Positions 12,616 through 24,307 of a DNA stretch of 38,634 nt are shown in pieces. Positions within the stretch are counted from its first letter, which is position 1. The number at the start of each line of letters is the position of its first letter. Position numbers and translations under genes: made by a program. The DNA comes from Staphylococcus sp. GSSP0090. Its GTDB lineage: Bacteria; Bacillota; Bacilli; Staphylococcales; Staphylococcaceae. Below the pieces are notes generated by a model. The model saw nothing but the letters and a program-made list of their open reading frames with translations. It did no database searches and was not told where the DNA came from. The DNA is taken from positions 1 through 38,634 of the forward strand of contig NZ_JACBFD010000031.1 of NCBI RefSeq assembly GCF_013391405.1. Direction: 5' to 3'.

Positions 12616-13811
12616 GATTTATCTCCTCCTTGCTCTAAATAGTATTGTAAGGCAGTTTCATCTAACGACATATTTTTTGTTTTATCATACAACTTCATGA
12701 AATGCTCTGCAAACACTTTTTCGAATTTCACACGTTGGACTTTTCCTTCTTTTGTTTTTGCGTCTGACCAAATATGTTTTAAATCTTCTTCTGTTTCTAC
12801 ATGCGCTTCCCCAAAAATATGTGGATGTCTACGTATCATTTTTTCAGACAAACTTTGTACTACTTCATTTATATCAAAATAACCTTCTTTTTTACCAATA
12901 CTTGCATGCAATAGCACTTGTAATAATATGTCTCCAAGTTCTTCGATCATATGCCAGTCATCTTCATTATCTATCGCTTCGAACAATTCAAATGTTTCTT
13001 CCAGTAAGTAACGTTTTAAAGTTTGATGTGTTTGAACTTTATCCCATGGGCATCCCTTCTCATCATCTACAAGTCTGTCGATGATGCCTACCGCATATTC
13101 AAAATCAGCCATATACGCCGTATCATTTTCCACGCGTTTAATAAATACACTAGTTAAGTTACTGAAAATTTCGGCGTGGTGATCTAATTCGTATAATGGC
13201 GTTTCAATTACCTTAGCACCACCAGCATGTGCGCCATCAATAATTGATACAATTTGTTCATCATCGTAACGTGTCATCAATGTGACTTTTAAATCACCAG
13301 CGGTCATTGCACTATACACTTGCGTAATCAGGGTGTGTGTACGAATATTCAACTGCTCGCTACTTAAAGCAGTGACATCAAGTAATGTAAAGCCATCATT
13401 GGGATCAAGTTTAACCGCTTCGAAGATATCATCAATGAAACTTTTCCCACCTAGAACTTTAATTTCAATATCGCCCGCTTGTTGTGCATAAGTTTCTAGC
13501 TTAACCGTAGTAGTCTCAGCAACGCGTGGGTGACCCGGAACTGTATAGATGATGTCTGTATCTGAATTTCGTGCTTTACTCATAAGTTGAGACACAATAT
13601 TTTCATAAACTTCATCAAAACCCTGACTTGATTCATATACTTCGTCAAAACTTTGAAATACAACATCTTCAGAAGCCAATGTTTCAATAACCGGATGATC
13701 TAACGTACGCGTATAAACCAAGGGTTGCTCTTTCAAAAATTTATATATTCCAAAGGGTAATGATTCAATTCCATAATTACCCAATCCAACAATTATAATT
13801 TTACCAGTCAT
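12612..13811 (-). CDS. mazG: MazG-family NTP pyrophosphohydrolase with methylase-like domain (YabN)
   Basis: Two-domain protein. Residues 1 to about 215 resemble tetrapyrrole (SAM-dependent) methylases (IIIVGLGNYGIESLPFG; YTVPGHPRVAE). From about 225 on is a MazG domain: GCPWDKVQTHQTL, the metal residues in LLEETFELFEAI and EELGDILLQ, and RRHPHIFG. MazG domains hydrolyse NTPs to NMPs and remove faulty nucleotides; the methylase-like half has no known substrate. At 399 residues it is shorter than B. subtilis YabN. The start overlaps the yabM stop (TAATG) and the end overlaps rqcP. Confidence 0.94.
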   Translation of the reverse strand: MTGKIIIVGLGNYGIESLPFGIYKFLKEQPLVYTRTLDHPVIETLASEDVVFQSFDEVYESSQGFDEVYENIVSQLMSKARNSDTDIIYTVPGHPRVAETTTVKLETYAQQAGDIEIKVLGGKSFIDDIFEAVKLDPNDGFTLLDVTALSSEQLNIRTHTLITQVYSAMTAGDLKVTLMTRYDDEQIVSIIDGAHAGGAKVIETPLYELDHHAEIFSNLTSVFIKRVENDTAYMADFEYAVGIIDRLVDDEKGCPWDKVQTHQTLKRYLLEETFELFEAIDNEDDWHMIEELGDILLQVLLHASIGKKEGYFDINEVVQSLSEKMIRRHPHIFGEAHVETEEDLKHIWSDAKTKEGKVQRVKFEKVFAEHFMKLYDKTKNMSLDETALQYYLEQGGDKS

Positions 13812-15364
13812 TATCGTTTTCCTCTTTTCATATGGATAAGTTTATCTCCCAATGGTAAATGCTTTAATTCTTTAAAAGTTAATAATTCCGTACGAACAAT
13901 TGCAATGATGATGACAGTGACACCTACACCAGCTGCGACTACCAATTCAACAAGACCTGCAACACGCCCTTGTGTAGGCAGTACCCACATTGTTAGTTGC
14001 ACGGCAACCGATAAGATCAGCATCGTGAAAATGATTTTTGCGACATATTTTTTCATATTACGGAATTGATAATGTTTCAATACGTTGTAATGTAAAATGC
14101 TAGCAAATATGATCAATGAGAGCACAGTACTTATACTGCCACCTAACATGTATAACGAAGGTATCAATACGATATTTAAAACCGCTTTACTCACAACGCC
14201 CATAATAAACGCTTGAAATACAGGTCGCACTTGATTTTTCACTTGTAATAATGCGATATCCATCATAATTAAGGACACAAATATAACAGTCAACATGTAC
14301 ACGGCTAAAGTTACGGTTTGACTATCATTTTTAAAAAATACGTGATTCATGATTGGTAGTAAATTAATCAAACCAATGCCCGCGGCAACACTAAATAACA
14401 TTGTAATTTTGATAGAAGCATTCGCATATCTATTGATCCGTACATGATTGTTAACTTTAATCGCATCTGTAAGTAATGGAATAAGTACAAAACAAAATGT
14501 CGTAGTAACGATTAACCCCATTTGGATAAAGGAGGCGCCTCGATCATAAATCCCTTTTTGCGTTGCAGCTTCTTTAAAACTCAATCCTGTATTTTGTAAT
14601 GCATGGATAACAGTAAAACTATCCACCACTTGCCATACAATAACAATGAGTTGACTGACAGCGAAAATGACAATAGCTAACGCCAATTGTCGCCACGCAA
14701 CGACATTTTTATCCTCATCATTTTGAGCTTGAGACGTGGTCCATTTGAAAGGACGTTTCAACAGAAGGTACATACTTGATGCTAAAAATCCAAATGCTGA
14801 GCCTATAATCGCCAATGTTCCCGCAGCATATAATGACCATTGTTGTGTCATAAACAGGACAATCGCGATAATGATGATGCTGACGCGAATGAACTGCTCT
14901 ATAACCTGGGAAATTGCAGGGATATTCATGTTTTGATGTGCTTGGTAATAACCTCTATAAGTACCTAATATCCCGATAAACAAGAAACTAAAACTTGATG
15001 CGCGCAACATTGGTGCGAGGTTGACATCTCCCATTAATGTCGCAATCCACTTTGCACAAATTAACAATACTAAGAAAAAACTAGCACTGACAATCTGCAA
15101 TCCGACTAACACTTTCGTATATTGTCGAGGATGTCCGTCTGCACCAAACATTTGCGTAACGGCACTCGGTATTGCATTCATTGTTAAAATAACACCTAAA
15201 GCAACAATTGGATACACTTGTTGATAAGCATACAGCCCTTCGTCACCCATGATATTTTGATAAGGTACACGATAGATTGCACTTAATATTTTAACTATAA
15301 TGAGTGCTAATGTAAGCACAACTACTCCGTTAAAAGCAGATGACTTATCCGTTTTAGATTTCAT
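13811..15364 (-). CDS. yabM: MOP-superfamily polysaccharide/lipid flippase-like protein (YabM)
   Basis: Integral membrane protein of 517 residues with about 14 hydrophobic segments, beginning [33 protein letters not shown], and of the SpoVB/YabM branch of the MOP exporter family. Relatives flip lipid-linked sugars or act in envelope assembly; which substrate this one moves is unknown. It overlaps the end of mfd by 11 bases and mazG by one, so expression is tied to the repair and quality-control genes around it. Confidence 0.9.
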   Translation of the reverse strand: MKSKTDKSSAFNGVVVLTLALIIVKILSAIYRVPYQNIMGDEGLYAYQQVYPIVALGVILTMNAIPSAVTQMFGADGHPRQYTKVLVGLQIVSASFFLVLLICAKWIATLMGDVNLAPMLRASSFSFLFIGILGTYRGYYQAHQNMNIPAISQVIEQFIRVSIIIIAIVLFMTQQWSLYAAGTLAIIGSAFGFLASSMYLLLKRPFKWTTSQAQNDEDKNVVAWRQLALAIVIFAVSQLIVIVWQVVDSFTVIHALQNTGLSFKEAATQKGIYDRGASFIQMGLIVTTTFCFVLIPLLTDAIKVNNHVRINRYANASIKITMLFSVAAGIGLINLLPIMNHVFFKNDSQTVTLAVYMLTVIFVSLIMMDIALLQVKNQVRPVFQAFIMGVVSKAVLNIVLIPSLYMLGGSISTVLSLIIFASILHYNVLKHYQFRNMKKYVAKIIFTMLILSVAVQLTMWVLPTQGRVAGLVELVVAAGVGVTVIIIAIVRTELLTFKELKHLPLGDKLIHMKRGKR

Positions 15365-18300
15365 CAGAAATAACCATACTTTCTTCTAAACTTTTCGTTA
15401 AGAATTTTAGATTGTCTAACCAGTTTCCTGTTTTATTTAACGTGACTTTCATTTTACCTTCTTGAACCCCAACTTTCATCGTACGTCCAAGTGGTTGTGT
15501 CTGTTTAAATAAAGTTTCACCATTGATGTCTGTCGTGCCTTTTTCTGATAGATAGACTTCTACTTGCTTACCAATATCTTTAATTAAAGTTACACCTGCA
15601 TGTAAAGCATGGACTTTAATTTCCATCATTTCTAATAATCTTTCTACTTCTATCGGATAGTCGTTGAAACGATCTATTAATTCATCTTTAACATCCATTA
15701 ATTGCGTTTCACTTTCAATTTTACGCAATTTTTTATAGATTTCAATTTTAGCTTGTTCATTCGGTATATATTCAGCTGGTAAATATGCATCTATATTAAG
15801 TTCTATTTCAATTTCAGGCGCGTCTTGTTTTTCTGTTTTCACACCACGTTTTTCATTAACCGCTTCTTCCAGCATTTGAGAATATAAATCAAAACCAACA
15901 GAATCAATGAAACCGTGTTGTTGTTTACCTAATAAATTACCTGCACCACGAATATTCAAATCTCGCATCGCAATTTTAAATCCTGAACCTAGCTCAGTAA
16001 ACTCTTTTATCGCTTGTAAGCGATCCTCTGCAGTTTCTGACAACACTTTATTTGCAGGATGTAAGAAATACGCATAACCTATGCGGCTAGAACGCCCTAC
16101 ACGTCCTCTTAATTGATACAATTGACTTAATCCGAAGCGATCGGCATCTTCAATAATCAATGTGTTGGCATTGGGAACATCAACACCAGTTTCTATAATC
16201 GTTGTCGTCACAATGATGTCATACTCATGGTTAATAAAGCTAAGCATCGTTTCTTCTAAATCGCGTTCATTCATTTGACCATGTGCTACGCCGATATTTG
16301 CATCTGGCATAAGCATTTGCAATTGCTCTCTTTTCTCGTAAATAGATTGCACTTTATTATAAAGATAGAACACCTGACCATCTCTTGATAATTCACGTTC
16401 TAATGCTTCTTTTATAAAATTCGTATTTTGCTCCAAAACATAAGTCTGTACTGGGAAACGATTCTCAGGAGGTGTTTCTATGACTGATAAATCCCTCACA
16501 CCTAGCATGCTCATATGTAGTGTACGTGGAATAGGTGTCGCTGTTAATGTCAGTACATCTACATTGTTTTTCAGCGATTTAATACGTTCCTTATGACGTA
16601 CACCAAACCGTTGTTCCTCATCTACGATAAGCAAACCTAAATCTTTATAGTGAATATCTTTACCTAACAATTTATGTGTCCCTACAACAATATCTACGAA
16701 GCCTGATTTCAGTCCTTCTTTCGTTTCTTTAACTTCCTTTGTCGTTCTAAATCTACTTATAAGTTGTACTTCTATCGGAAAGTCTTGCATGCGCTCTATC
16801 AACGTTTCATAGTGCTGTTGTGCAAGTATTGTCGTCGGCACTAGAAATGCAACTTGTTTTCCTTCCATAACTGCTTTAAATGCTGCACGAACAGCGACTT
16901 CAGTCTTCCCATAACCAACATCACCACATAGTAACCTATCCATAGGACGCTCAATTTCCATATCCTGTTTAATTTCTTCTATAGACTTACTTTGGTCAGG
17001 TGTAAGTTCGTATGGAAAATCAATTTCAAAATCATTTTGTTCCGCTGTATCAGGGCCAAATTTATAACCAACTGACATTTCACGTGCTTTATACAGTTCG
17101 ATTAATTCATCCGCCATATCTTCAACGCTTTGTTGAACTTTGGCTTTCGTTTTTTTCCATTCTGTGCCACCAAGTTTATTTAACTTAGGTGATTTGTCTT
17201 CTGACGCGACATATTTTTGTACTTGATCCATTTGATCAACAGGAACAAATAACTGATCTGTTCCTTTATATTGTAATTTAATATAATCTTTATGCACGCC
17301 ACCTACTTCAAGTGTCTCGACACCTAAATATCTACCCACACCATGATGAACATGAACGACATAATCGCCAACTTTTAAATCTTGGTAAGATTTTATTTTT
17401 TCAGCGTTTGTTAACGTTTTTTGTTGTTTCGGTTTTTTCTTTTGTTTAGATTTGAATAATTCTCTCTCTGTGACAACAACTAATTGCATGTAAGGTAGCT
17501 CAAAACCTTCCGACAAACTGCCTTCAGTAATAATAGCACTACCACCTTCATTTCGATGGCTCGGTGTATCAATAAACGTAGGTATGTGCATTTCATTTAG
17601 CATAGATTGGATGCGCTCTTTTTTCGTCTCTGTCTCAGCAAGGACAACGATTGTGTAGTCATTTTGAATAAATCTTTGGAATTCAGAACGCATAATGTCA
17701 TATTGTCCATAAAATTGTTGCACTGGTTTACATGAGAATTTAATAATTTCGTTTAATTGAACAGGCATCGTTGCCGTAAATAGCGTGAAATAGGTAACCG
17801 CAAATGGTTTTAATAAATTTTCAAAACCTTCATATTGTAAAAAGCTTTGATCAATAAAACCTTTTCCGCTTTCTATTAAATTTTGCATGAATTCGTCCGT
17901 TTCAGTAGCAAGTGTTGTTTCGGTTTCTTTAATTCTATTAAATTCATCTACAGCAATAATGGCATCCGTTTTAAAGTAATCCATAATCGTTGCAGGTTGT
18001 TCATACATAAATGACACTAGCCTACGAAGCACTTGGTGATCAAATATTTCTGATTCGAACAACTGAAAACTTTCATAAGTTTCTTTTAAATCATTTCTCA
18101 CAGACTTTTCAATTTTTGGACGCGTTGCTTCATATGCTTGTTTCAGTTTTTGTTTCGTATGTTTAAGTACATCGTCCGTAATGATATAGTCACTAGCAGT
18201 AGTGATATCTACATGTTCCACATTGCCTTCAGAACGCTGAGATTCTACATCAAAATCACGTATAGAATCTACTTCCGTATCGAAAAATTCAATACGTACC

Positions 18301-18866
18301 GGTTTACCAATTAATGGATAAATATCTACAATCCCACCACGTAATGAAAATTCCCCGATATGTGACACGACACTTTCTCTACGATATCCCATATTTACAA
18401 GCTTATTTAAAAACGCGTCGATGTCGATATCGTCACCTACAGTGAGTTTTAATTGATGAGATTTCCACATATCTACTGGTGTGAGCCATTTTTTTAATCC
18501 GTTTAAAGGTACGATAAATAACCCTCTCTCTTCTTGAGCAAGTGCCGTTAATGTACGCACGCGTTCACTCATAAACTGAGGGCTTTGTGTTGAAAATTCT
18601 TCCGTCATAATATCCTGCATCGGATATTTATATATATCACTATCTTCTACAAATTGCAGTAAGTCACTTTCCAACTTATCTGCTTGATAAAGATTGTTTG
18701 TAACAACGAGTAGTTGTTGTGTGCTATTCAAATATTTTTCAGCAATGATTGTTGCTTTTGCAGCACCTGACAGTCCCGTTACTAGAACATTTTCTTTACC
18801 AAATACTTCGTTTAACTCTTGGTATCGTTTGTCTTCGTTTATATATTCTGTAATTATTGATTTCAC
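15354..18866 (-). CDS. mfd: Transcription-repair coupling factor Mfd
   Basis: Mfd removes stalled RNA polymerase and recruits UvrA to DNA damage. The 1170-residue protein has the full layout: UvrB-like N-terminal domains, the RNA polymerase-interacting domain around residue 500 ([20 protein letters not shown]), a superfamily 2 translocase with Walker [13 protein letters not shown] at roughly 640-655 and Walker [18 protein letters not shown], the [11 protein letters not shown] motif VI, and a TRCF C-terminal domain. It overlaps pth by four bases (ATGA) and yabM by 11. Confidence 0.98.
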   Translation of the reverse strand: MKSIITEYINEDKRYQELNEVFGKENVLVTGLSGAAKATIIAEKYLNSTQQLLVVTNNLYQADKLESDLLQFVEDSDIYKYPMQDIMTEEFSTQSPQFMSERVRTLTALAQEERGLFIVPLNGLKKWLTPVDMWKSHQLKLTVGDDIDIDAFLNKLVNMGYRRESVVSHIGEFSLRGGIVDIYPLIGKPVRIEFFDTEVDSIRDFDVESQRSEGNVEHVDITTASDYIITDDVLKHTKQKLKQAYEATRPKIEKSVRNDLKETYESFQLFESEIFDHQVLRRLVSFMYEQPATIMDYFKTDAIIAVDEFNRIKETETTLATETDEFMQNLIESGKGFIDQSFLQYEGFENLLKPFAVTYFTLFTATMPVQLNEIIKFSCKPVQQFYGQYDIMRSEFQRFIQNDYTIVVLAETETKKERIQSMLNEMHIPTFIDTPSHRNEGGSAIITEGSLSEGFELPYMQLVVVTERELFKSKQKKKPKQQKTLTNAEKIKSYQDLKVGDYVVHVHHGVGRYLGVETLEVGGVHKDYIKLQYKGTDQLFVPVDQMDQVQKYVASEDKSPKLNKLGGTEWKKTKAKVQQSVEDMADELIELYKAREMSVGYKFGPDTAEQNDFEIDFPYELTPDQSKSIEEIKQDMEIERPMDRLLCGDVGYGKTEVAVRAAFKAVMEGKQVAFLVPTTILAQQHYETLIERMQDFPIEVQLISRFRTTKEVKETKEGLKSGFVDIVVGTHKLLGKDIHYKDLGLLIVDEEQRFGVRHKERIKSLKNNVDVLTLTATPIPRTLHMSMLGVRDLSVIETPPENRFPVQTYVLEQNTNFIKEALERELSRDGQVFYLYNKVQSIYEKREQLQMLMPDANIGVAHGQMNERDLEETMLSFINHEYDIIVTTTIIETGVDVPNANTLIIEDADRFGLSQLYQLRGRVGRSSRIGYAYFLHPANKVLSETAEDRLQAIKEFTELGSGFKIAMRDLNIRGAGNLLGKQQHGFIDSVGFDLYSQMLEEAVNEKRGVKTEKQDAPEIEIELNIDAYLPAEYIPNEQAKIEIYKKLRKIESETQLMDVKDELIDRFNDYPIEVERLLEMMEIKVHALHAGVTLIKDIGKQVEVYLSEKGTTDINGETLFKQTQPLGRTMKVGVQEGKMKVTLNKTGNWLDNLKFLTKSLEESMVISDEI

Positions 18867-19435
18867 TTAATCTCACCATTATATTCATTCATAACACGAT
18901 CAAATCGATCACTCTCTATATAAGCTTCGATAGCACGAGCAGAATGTTCTATTACTTTATTCATTGTTTCCATTTCTTGATTTGAAAATTTTTGCAATAC
19001 ATAGTCTACGATGGCCATACCATTTGAAGGTCGGTCTACACCGATTCTAATTCTTTTGAACTGGTCAGTTCCTAACATTTGAATAATAGATTTCATACCG
19101 TTATGTCCGCCAGCACTACCTTTTTGTCTGAGTCTAATTTCACCCTGAGGTAAGTCTAAATCATCATATAATACAATTAAGTCATCTACATCGATGTCAT
19201 AGTAATTCATCAAGGGTGCTACTGCCTCACCTGATAAATTCATCATTGTCATTGGTTCTATGAACATTACTTTCTCTCCAGCAAAACGCTCAATTGTGTA
19301 TGCGCCTTTAAACTTCTGTTTGTCTAAAGTAAATCTATTTTGATCTAACATATAATCTATGACTTCAAAGCCAATATTGTGCCTTGTTTGTTCAAAGCGC
19401 TTACCTATATTGCCTAGTCCTACAATACATTTCAT
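18863..19435 (-). CDS. pth: Peptidyl-tRNA hydrolase
   Basis: Pth releases tRNA from peptidyl-tRNA that has dropped off ribosomes. The 190-residue protein has [20 protein letters not shown] with the catalytic His at 19 and the Asn at 9, then [26 protein letters not shown]. It follows a terminator after rplY and opens a tightly packed operon running to divIC. Upstream AT-rich DNA contains TTGTAA and TATAAA at a spacing of 19, too loose to call as a promoter. Confidence 0.97.
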   Translation of the reverse strand: MKCIVGLGNIGKRFEQTRHNIGFEVIDYMLDQNRFTLDKQKFKGAYTIERFAGEKVMFIEPMTMMNLSGEAVAPLMNYYDIDVDDLIVLYDDLDLPQGEIRLRQKGSAGGHNGMKSIIQMLGTDQFKRIRIGVDRPSNGMAIVDYVLQKFSNQEMETMNKVIEHSARAIEAYIESDRFDRVMNEYNGEIK

Positions 19436-19532
19436 TACGTTACCTCCACTCGTTGTGCGCGCACTATTTTATATTCATATAAATTGTATTCTTTACAAAT
19501 TATCTATTTTGTATCATTCACTATAATAACAT

Positions 19533-19570
19533 AAAAAAGCACCTGCTTAACGTATTAAGCATGGTGCTTT
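19533..19570 (-). terminator. Intrinsic terminator after rplY
   Basis: Minus-strand hairpin AAAGCACC-A-TGCTTAA / TTAAGCA-G-GTGCTTT with loop TACG and six T residues, about 60 bases after the rplY stop. Confidence 0.92.
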
Positions 19571-19628
19571 CTATAAGATAAAATATTGCGTTGACTATCA
19601 ACACATGACATTAACTAAAAGAGAACGA

Positions 19629-20291
19629 TTATTCTTCGTCTTTTTTGTCTTCGTCACTTTCATCTTGTGTTTCGCCTACAACTTCTGGCTCTTCAGTAGC
19701 TGATTCGCCTTCCATTGCTTCGATTTCTTCTTCAGTAGGTTCATCTGTTGGAGGAACTACTGTTACGATTGAATCACTCGCTTCGTTTTCAATAGTGAAT
19801 TGACCAGAAACTTTGATATCTTCAACTGAAAGACTATCGTTAATTTCTAATTCACTGATGTCAACTTCGATTGATTCAGGGATATTATCTGGAGTAGCTG
19901 TAACTTCAAGGTTGAATAACGGTTGTTCAACAACGCCACCTTCTTTAGCTCCTACAGCTTCACCAACTAATTGAACTGGTACTTCAACAGTACGTTCTTC
20001 AGTCATATTGATTGCTAAGAAGTCAATATGAGTGATTTGGTTTTTAAGTGGATCGAATTGGTAGTCTGAAACCATTACTTTAATTGTTTTAGAACCTACG
20101 CCTAATTCGATTACACCGTTACGTCCAACTTCACGGATAACTTTGATAAATTCTACTTCGTCTACTTTAACTGAAGTATTTTTAGTACCGTAACCATAAA
20201 CGATTGCTGGTACTTTACCAGTGTTTCTTAGTGTTTTAAGGTCTGAACGTGTTTGTTTACCTTGACGAATAATTGACTTTAATGAAGCCAT
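19629..20291 (-). CDS. rplY: Ribosomal protein L25, long CTC form
   Basis: L25/CTC binds loop E of 5S rRNA in the 50S subunit. The 220-residue protein has the N-terminal 5S-binding domain (about 1-90; [20 protein letters not shown]), the CTC beta domain to about 185, and a very acidic C-terminal tail ([19 protein letters not shown] and on). AGGTGG lies nine bases before the ATG. It has its own strong promoter overlapping the prs stop and a leader of about 100 bases with two hairpins, so it is not simply read through from prs. A terminator follows. Confidence 0.97.
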   Translation of the reverse strand: MASLKSIIRQGKQTRSDLKTLRNTGKVPAIVYGYGTKNTSVKVDEVEFIKVIREVGRNGVIELGVGSKTIKVMVSDYQFDPLKNQITHIDFLAINMTEERTVEVPVQLVGEAVGAKEGGVVEQPLFNLEVTATPDNIPESIEVDISELEINDSLSVEDIKVSGQFTIENEASDSIVTVVPPTDEPTEEEIEAMEGESATEEPEVVGETQDESDEDKKDEE

Positions 20292-20314
20292 ATTCAGTTT
20301 CCACCTTTCATAAT

Positions 20315-20394
20315 GCTCTATTTTAAGAGCTCCTCATTTGCCCATCAACAATCTGTTGCTTGCAAATGTTTATTTATCGTGATATTTCACGAAC
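20315..20394 (-). promoter_or_regulatory. Structured 5' leader of rplY (candidate)
   Basis: The transcript starting near 20394 would carry two hairpins. The first (20335-20368) has outer stem CATTTGC/GCAAATG, an unequal internal loop and inner CAAC/GTTG. The second (20315-20330) has GCTCT/AGAGC and ends just before the ribosome-binding site. L25 is an RNA-binding protein, so autoregulation is conceivable, but I see no clear copy of 5S loop E in the leader. Confidence 0.4.
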
Positions 20395-20400
20395 GAAATC

Positions 20401-20429
20401 ATTATACATTGCTAAATGTGATTAGTCAA
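20401..20429 (-). promoter_or_regulatory. Promoter of rplY, overlapping the prs stop codon
   Basis: On the minus strand TTGACT is followed after 17 bases by TATAAT. The -35 box shares bases with the prs stop codon. Close to consensus and the clearest sign that rplY is transcribed separately from prs. Confidence 0.78.
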
Positions 20430-21387
20430 ATAGCACACTAACAGATTCACGTTCATATACGCGAATAATTGCTTGTGCCAATAGTCCAGCTACTGATAAT
20501 TCTTTAGTATTTTCTGGTTTACGTTTTTCATCTAATTGTATGGAGTTTGTAACTACAAGTTCTTTAATCGCTGAGTTTTCAATACGTTCTTTTGCAGGAC
20601 CTGATAATACAGGATGTGTACAACAAGCATAAACATCTTTTGCACCTTTGTCTTTTAACGCTTGTGCCGCTAAAGTAATTGTACCAGCAGTATCAATGAT
20701 ATCGTCAATAATAATTGCTGTGCGCCCTTCAATTTCACCGACAATATTCATCACTTCTGCTACATTTGGTTTTGGACGACGCTTATCAATAATCGCGATT
20801 GGTGTTTTAAGAATATCTGCTAGTTTACGCGCTCTCGTTACACCACCGTGGTCTGGTGATACAACGACACACTCTTCAGGGTCGATATCTGTTTCATTTT
20901 TAAAGTATTGCGCTAAAATCGGCACACCCATTAAATGGTCAATTGGCATATCGAAGAAACCTTGTATTTGAGGTGCGTGTAAATCTAATGCGATCATGCG
21001 GTCTGCGCCAGCAGTTTCAATTAAGTTGGCAACGAGTTTTGCTGTGATTGGTTCACGACTGCGTGCTTTTCTATCTTGGCGCGCATAACCGTAATATGGA
21101 ACAACGATATTGATGTTCGCTGCCGAAGCACGTCTACAAGCATCGATCATGATTAACAATTCCATTAAATGTAAATTTACTGGATTTGATGTTGGTTGAA
21201 TAATAAAAACATCACAACCACGAATACTTTCTTCAATATTGATTTGAATTTCTCCATCACTGAAACGTTTCACAGAACATTTCCCTAATTCAATTCCAAC
21301 ATGATCTGCCACTTCTTGGGCTAATGGTTCATTACCCTTTAAAGAAAATATTTTCAAAGCAGAATTCTTATACTCATTGTTTAACAT
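20422..21387 (-). CDS. prs: Ribose-phosphate pyrophosphokinase
   Basis: Prs makes PRPP from ribose-5-phosphate and ATP for purine, pyrimidine, His and Trp synthesis and for salvage. The 321-residue class I enzyme shows [17 protein letters not shown], the catalytic flexible-loop region [17 protein letters not shown], and the ribose-phosphate loop [14 protein letters not shown]. The ATG has TTGGAGG seven bases upstream. It is downstream of glmU, with a probable promoter of its own. hpt and purR, whose function depends on PRPP, are in the same window. Confidence 0.98.
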   Translation of the reverse strand: MLNNEYKNSALKIFSLKGNEPLAQEVADHVGIELGKCSVKRFSDGEIQINIEESIRGCDVFIIQPTSNPVNLHLMELLIMIDACRRASAANINIVVPYYGYARQDRKARSREPITAKLVANLIETAGADRMIALDLHAPQIQGFFDMPIDHLMGVPILAQYFKNETDIDPEECVVVSPDHGGVTRARKLADILKTPIAIIDKRRPKPNVAEVMNIVGEIEGRTAIIIDDIIDTAGTITLAAQALKDKGAKDVYACCTHPVLSGPAKERIENSAIKELVVTNSIQLDEKRKPENTKELSVAGLLAQAIIRVYERESVSVLFD

Positions 21388-21496
21388 TTATAGTCCTCCA
21401 ATTAATTCTTTCAATTCATTTTGGTTTGTAGACAAGGCAAAACTTATATCGCTCAGCAACATAATAAATTGTTATGATTATCTTTTAACTATATTG

Positions 21497-21524
21497 ATTT
21501 TAACAGTTTAAGCAAGCTTGTCTA
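21497..21524 (-). promoter_or_regulatory. Probable promoter of prs
   Basis: On the minus strand TAGACA is followed after 16 bases by TAAAAT, which is also preceded by TGT (extended -10). It lies about 110 bases before prs in the glmU-prs gap. Confidence 0.6.
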
Positions 21525-21535
21525 AACATTTGTGT

Positions 21536-22927
<1,392 letters not shown>

Positions 22928-22929
22928 CT

Positions 22930-22959
22930 ATTATAATTTAACGCTAGTCCCACTTTCAA
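22930..22959 (-). promoter_or_regulatory. Promoter of glmU
   Basis: On the minus strand TTGAAA is followed after 18 bases by a perfect TATAAT, about 40 bases before the glmU start. The stretch from here up to 23272 is very AT-rich and shows no gene. Confidence 0.7.
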
Positions 22960-23272
22960 GGCTCAAAGTACCAATGTTATATAATAGATATATTTTTATT
23001 GCTAAATTAAAAAAATGTACAACTCTATTTGTCATCATTACATAGCTATGGAACCGTTTCATTATTAGTATCAAAATCTAGTATATCTTTACTATAATAA
23101 AATTTTAAATTCACTAAAACATTAATATAACTGTGCTTATATAACTTATTGTAATATTAATTAAAATTTAAATGACATTATTTTACTTTTCTTCATTTTT
23201 AAATTTTAAAAGCAAATCCTTTTTGTCACCTTTGAAAAATAAGTTTTTTATCATTTTAAAATGCTATAACAT

Positions 23273-23312
23273 AAAAAACAGACCGAAACATCGATGTTTC
23301 GGTCTGTTTTTT
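23273..23312 (-). terminator. Bidirectional intrinsic terminator, perfect 40-base palindrome
   Basis: Arms AAAAAACAGACCGAAACATC and its exact reverse complement meet without a spacer, giving 20 bp of perfect symmetry with A/T runs on both sides. It can act on either strand; on the minus strand it ends the spoVG transcript or a separate small RNA 233 bases after the spoVG stop. Confidence 0.92.
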
Positions 23313-23459
23313 AACTTTTAGGTGAGAGATGACTATGTTGGCATAATAAACTAACCTATTTATAATACATTACACATTCACAAAAAAATCAATAGCACTT
23401 AAAGACAATATTTAGCTAAGTTAGTCATTTAAATAGCCATCTCTACTGAAGTAGTACAA
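23273..23459 (-). ncRNA. Candidate small RNA or structured spoVG 3' UTR
   Basis: A perfect TATAAT on the minus strand (23466-23471) precedes an RNA of about 187 bases that would end at the palindromic terminator. Near its 5' end is TACT/AGTA, then arms 23433-23444 and 23325-23336, which pair over 12 bp and enclose about 96 bases. The one non-Watson-Crick position is a G-U pair on the minus strand but a mismatch (A-C) on the plus strand, so the fold favours minus-strand RNA. An inner 6-bp helix (420-425 with 350-355 of 23000) adds to it. No good -35 was found, so this may equally be the spoVG 3' UTR. Confidence 0.3.
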
Positions 23460-23544
23460 AAAATCATTATATAAATAAATTTTCCACACTACTCATTTTT
23501 GTATATAACAACTATTCCCTCTCAAATAGTTGAGCATATTTTAT

Positions 23545-23850
23545 TTAAGCTTCTTCAGAATCGTCTGATGATTGCGCATTTCTGTCTGGGATGACTTCAT
23601 CAGTCTCTTCATATACTTTCATTACTGCATCCTGTATTTCTTGTCTCATTTCTGAGTTAATTGGATGCGCAATGTCTCGGAATTCACCATCTGGTGTACG
23701 TTTACTTGGCATTGCGACGAATAGACCTGTGTTGCCTTCAATTACGCGTAAGTCATGTACAACAAACGACTCGTCTAGTGTAATTGAAACAAGTGCTTTC
23801 ATTCTTCCATCTGTTTGTATTTTTCTAAGTCTTACATCTGTCACTTTCAT
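23545..23850 (-). CDS. spoVG: SpoVG, nucleic-acid-binding global regulator
   Basis: SpoVG is a small DNA/RNA-binding protein that in staphylococci carries out much of the effect of the yabJ-spoVG operon on capsule, exoprotein and resistance genes. The 101-residue protein matches the family along its length ([40 protein letters not shown]) with an acidic tail. The ribosome-binding site is unusually G-rich (AGGGGGG). It lies 64 bases downstream of yabJ, and a sigma-B-type promoter sits upstream inside purR. Confidence 0.97.
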   Translation of the reverse strand: MKVTDVRLRKIQTDGRMKALVSITLDESFVVHDLRVIEGNTGLFVAMPSKRTPDGEFRDIAHPINSEMRQEIQDAVMKVYEETDEVIPDRNAQSSDDSEEA

Positions 23851-23914
23851 GTAGTGAGCCCCCCTAGTATCTCTTTGTTAGAAGCTTAACAATTTTATTA
23901 AAAATTATAAATCC

Positions 23915-24289
23915 TTATTTTACTTTTGCGATTAACTCTATTTCAACTTTAACATCTTTAGGCAACCTTGCCACTTCAACACAACTTCTCGCTGGTTGGT
24001 GATCACTAAAGTATTGGCCATAAATTTCATTTATATTTTGAAATTCATTCATATCAGCAATGAAAATAGTAGCTTTGATAACCGAATCTAAATCAGCTCC
24101 AGCTTGGTCTAACACAACTTTTAAATTTTCTAAGACTTGTTGTGTTTGTACTTTCACATCGTCACTAACAATTTCTCCTTCTAAATTTAAAGGAATTTGT
24201 CCTGATGTGAACACAAGTCCGTTTATTTCTGTTGCATGCGAATATGGCCCTAATGCTTCAGGTGCCTTTTCAGTATTAATAACTTTCAT
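23915..24289 (-). CDS. yabJ: RidA/YjgF/UK114-family imine deaminase YabJ
   Basis: RidA-family proteins hydrolyse reactive enamine/imine intermediates from PLP enzymes. The 124-residue protein has the family pattern GPYSHATEINGLVFTSGQIP and the substrate-binding Arg in QPARSCVEVARLPKDVKVEIE. In staphylococci it is co-transcribed with spoVG; in B. subtilis it is linked to purine regulation together with purR. It lies 18 bases after purR and 64 before spoVG. Confidence 0.96.
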   Translation of the reverse strand: MKVINTEKAPEALGPYSHATEINGLVFTSGQIPLNLEGEIVSDDVKVQTQQVLENLKVVLDQAGADLDSVIKATIFIADMNEFQNINEIYGQYFSDHQPARSCVEVARLPKDVKVEIELIAKVK

Positions 24290-24307
24290 GATGTCGAATC
24301 GCTCCTT

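Noticed and set aside
20335..20368. Exact mimic of 5S loop E in the rplY leader
   Set aside because: The internal loop resembles it only loosely (shared ATGG); I could not align the two strands of loop E, so the mimicry itself is not claimed.
22960..23272. Replication-origin-like AT-rich stretch
   Set aside because: No DnaA boxes were seen; the AT richness fits an ordinary intergenic region upstream of glmU.
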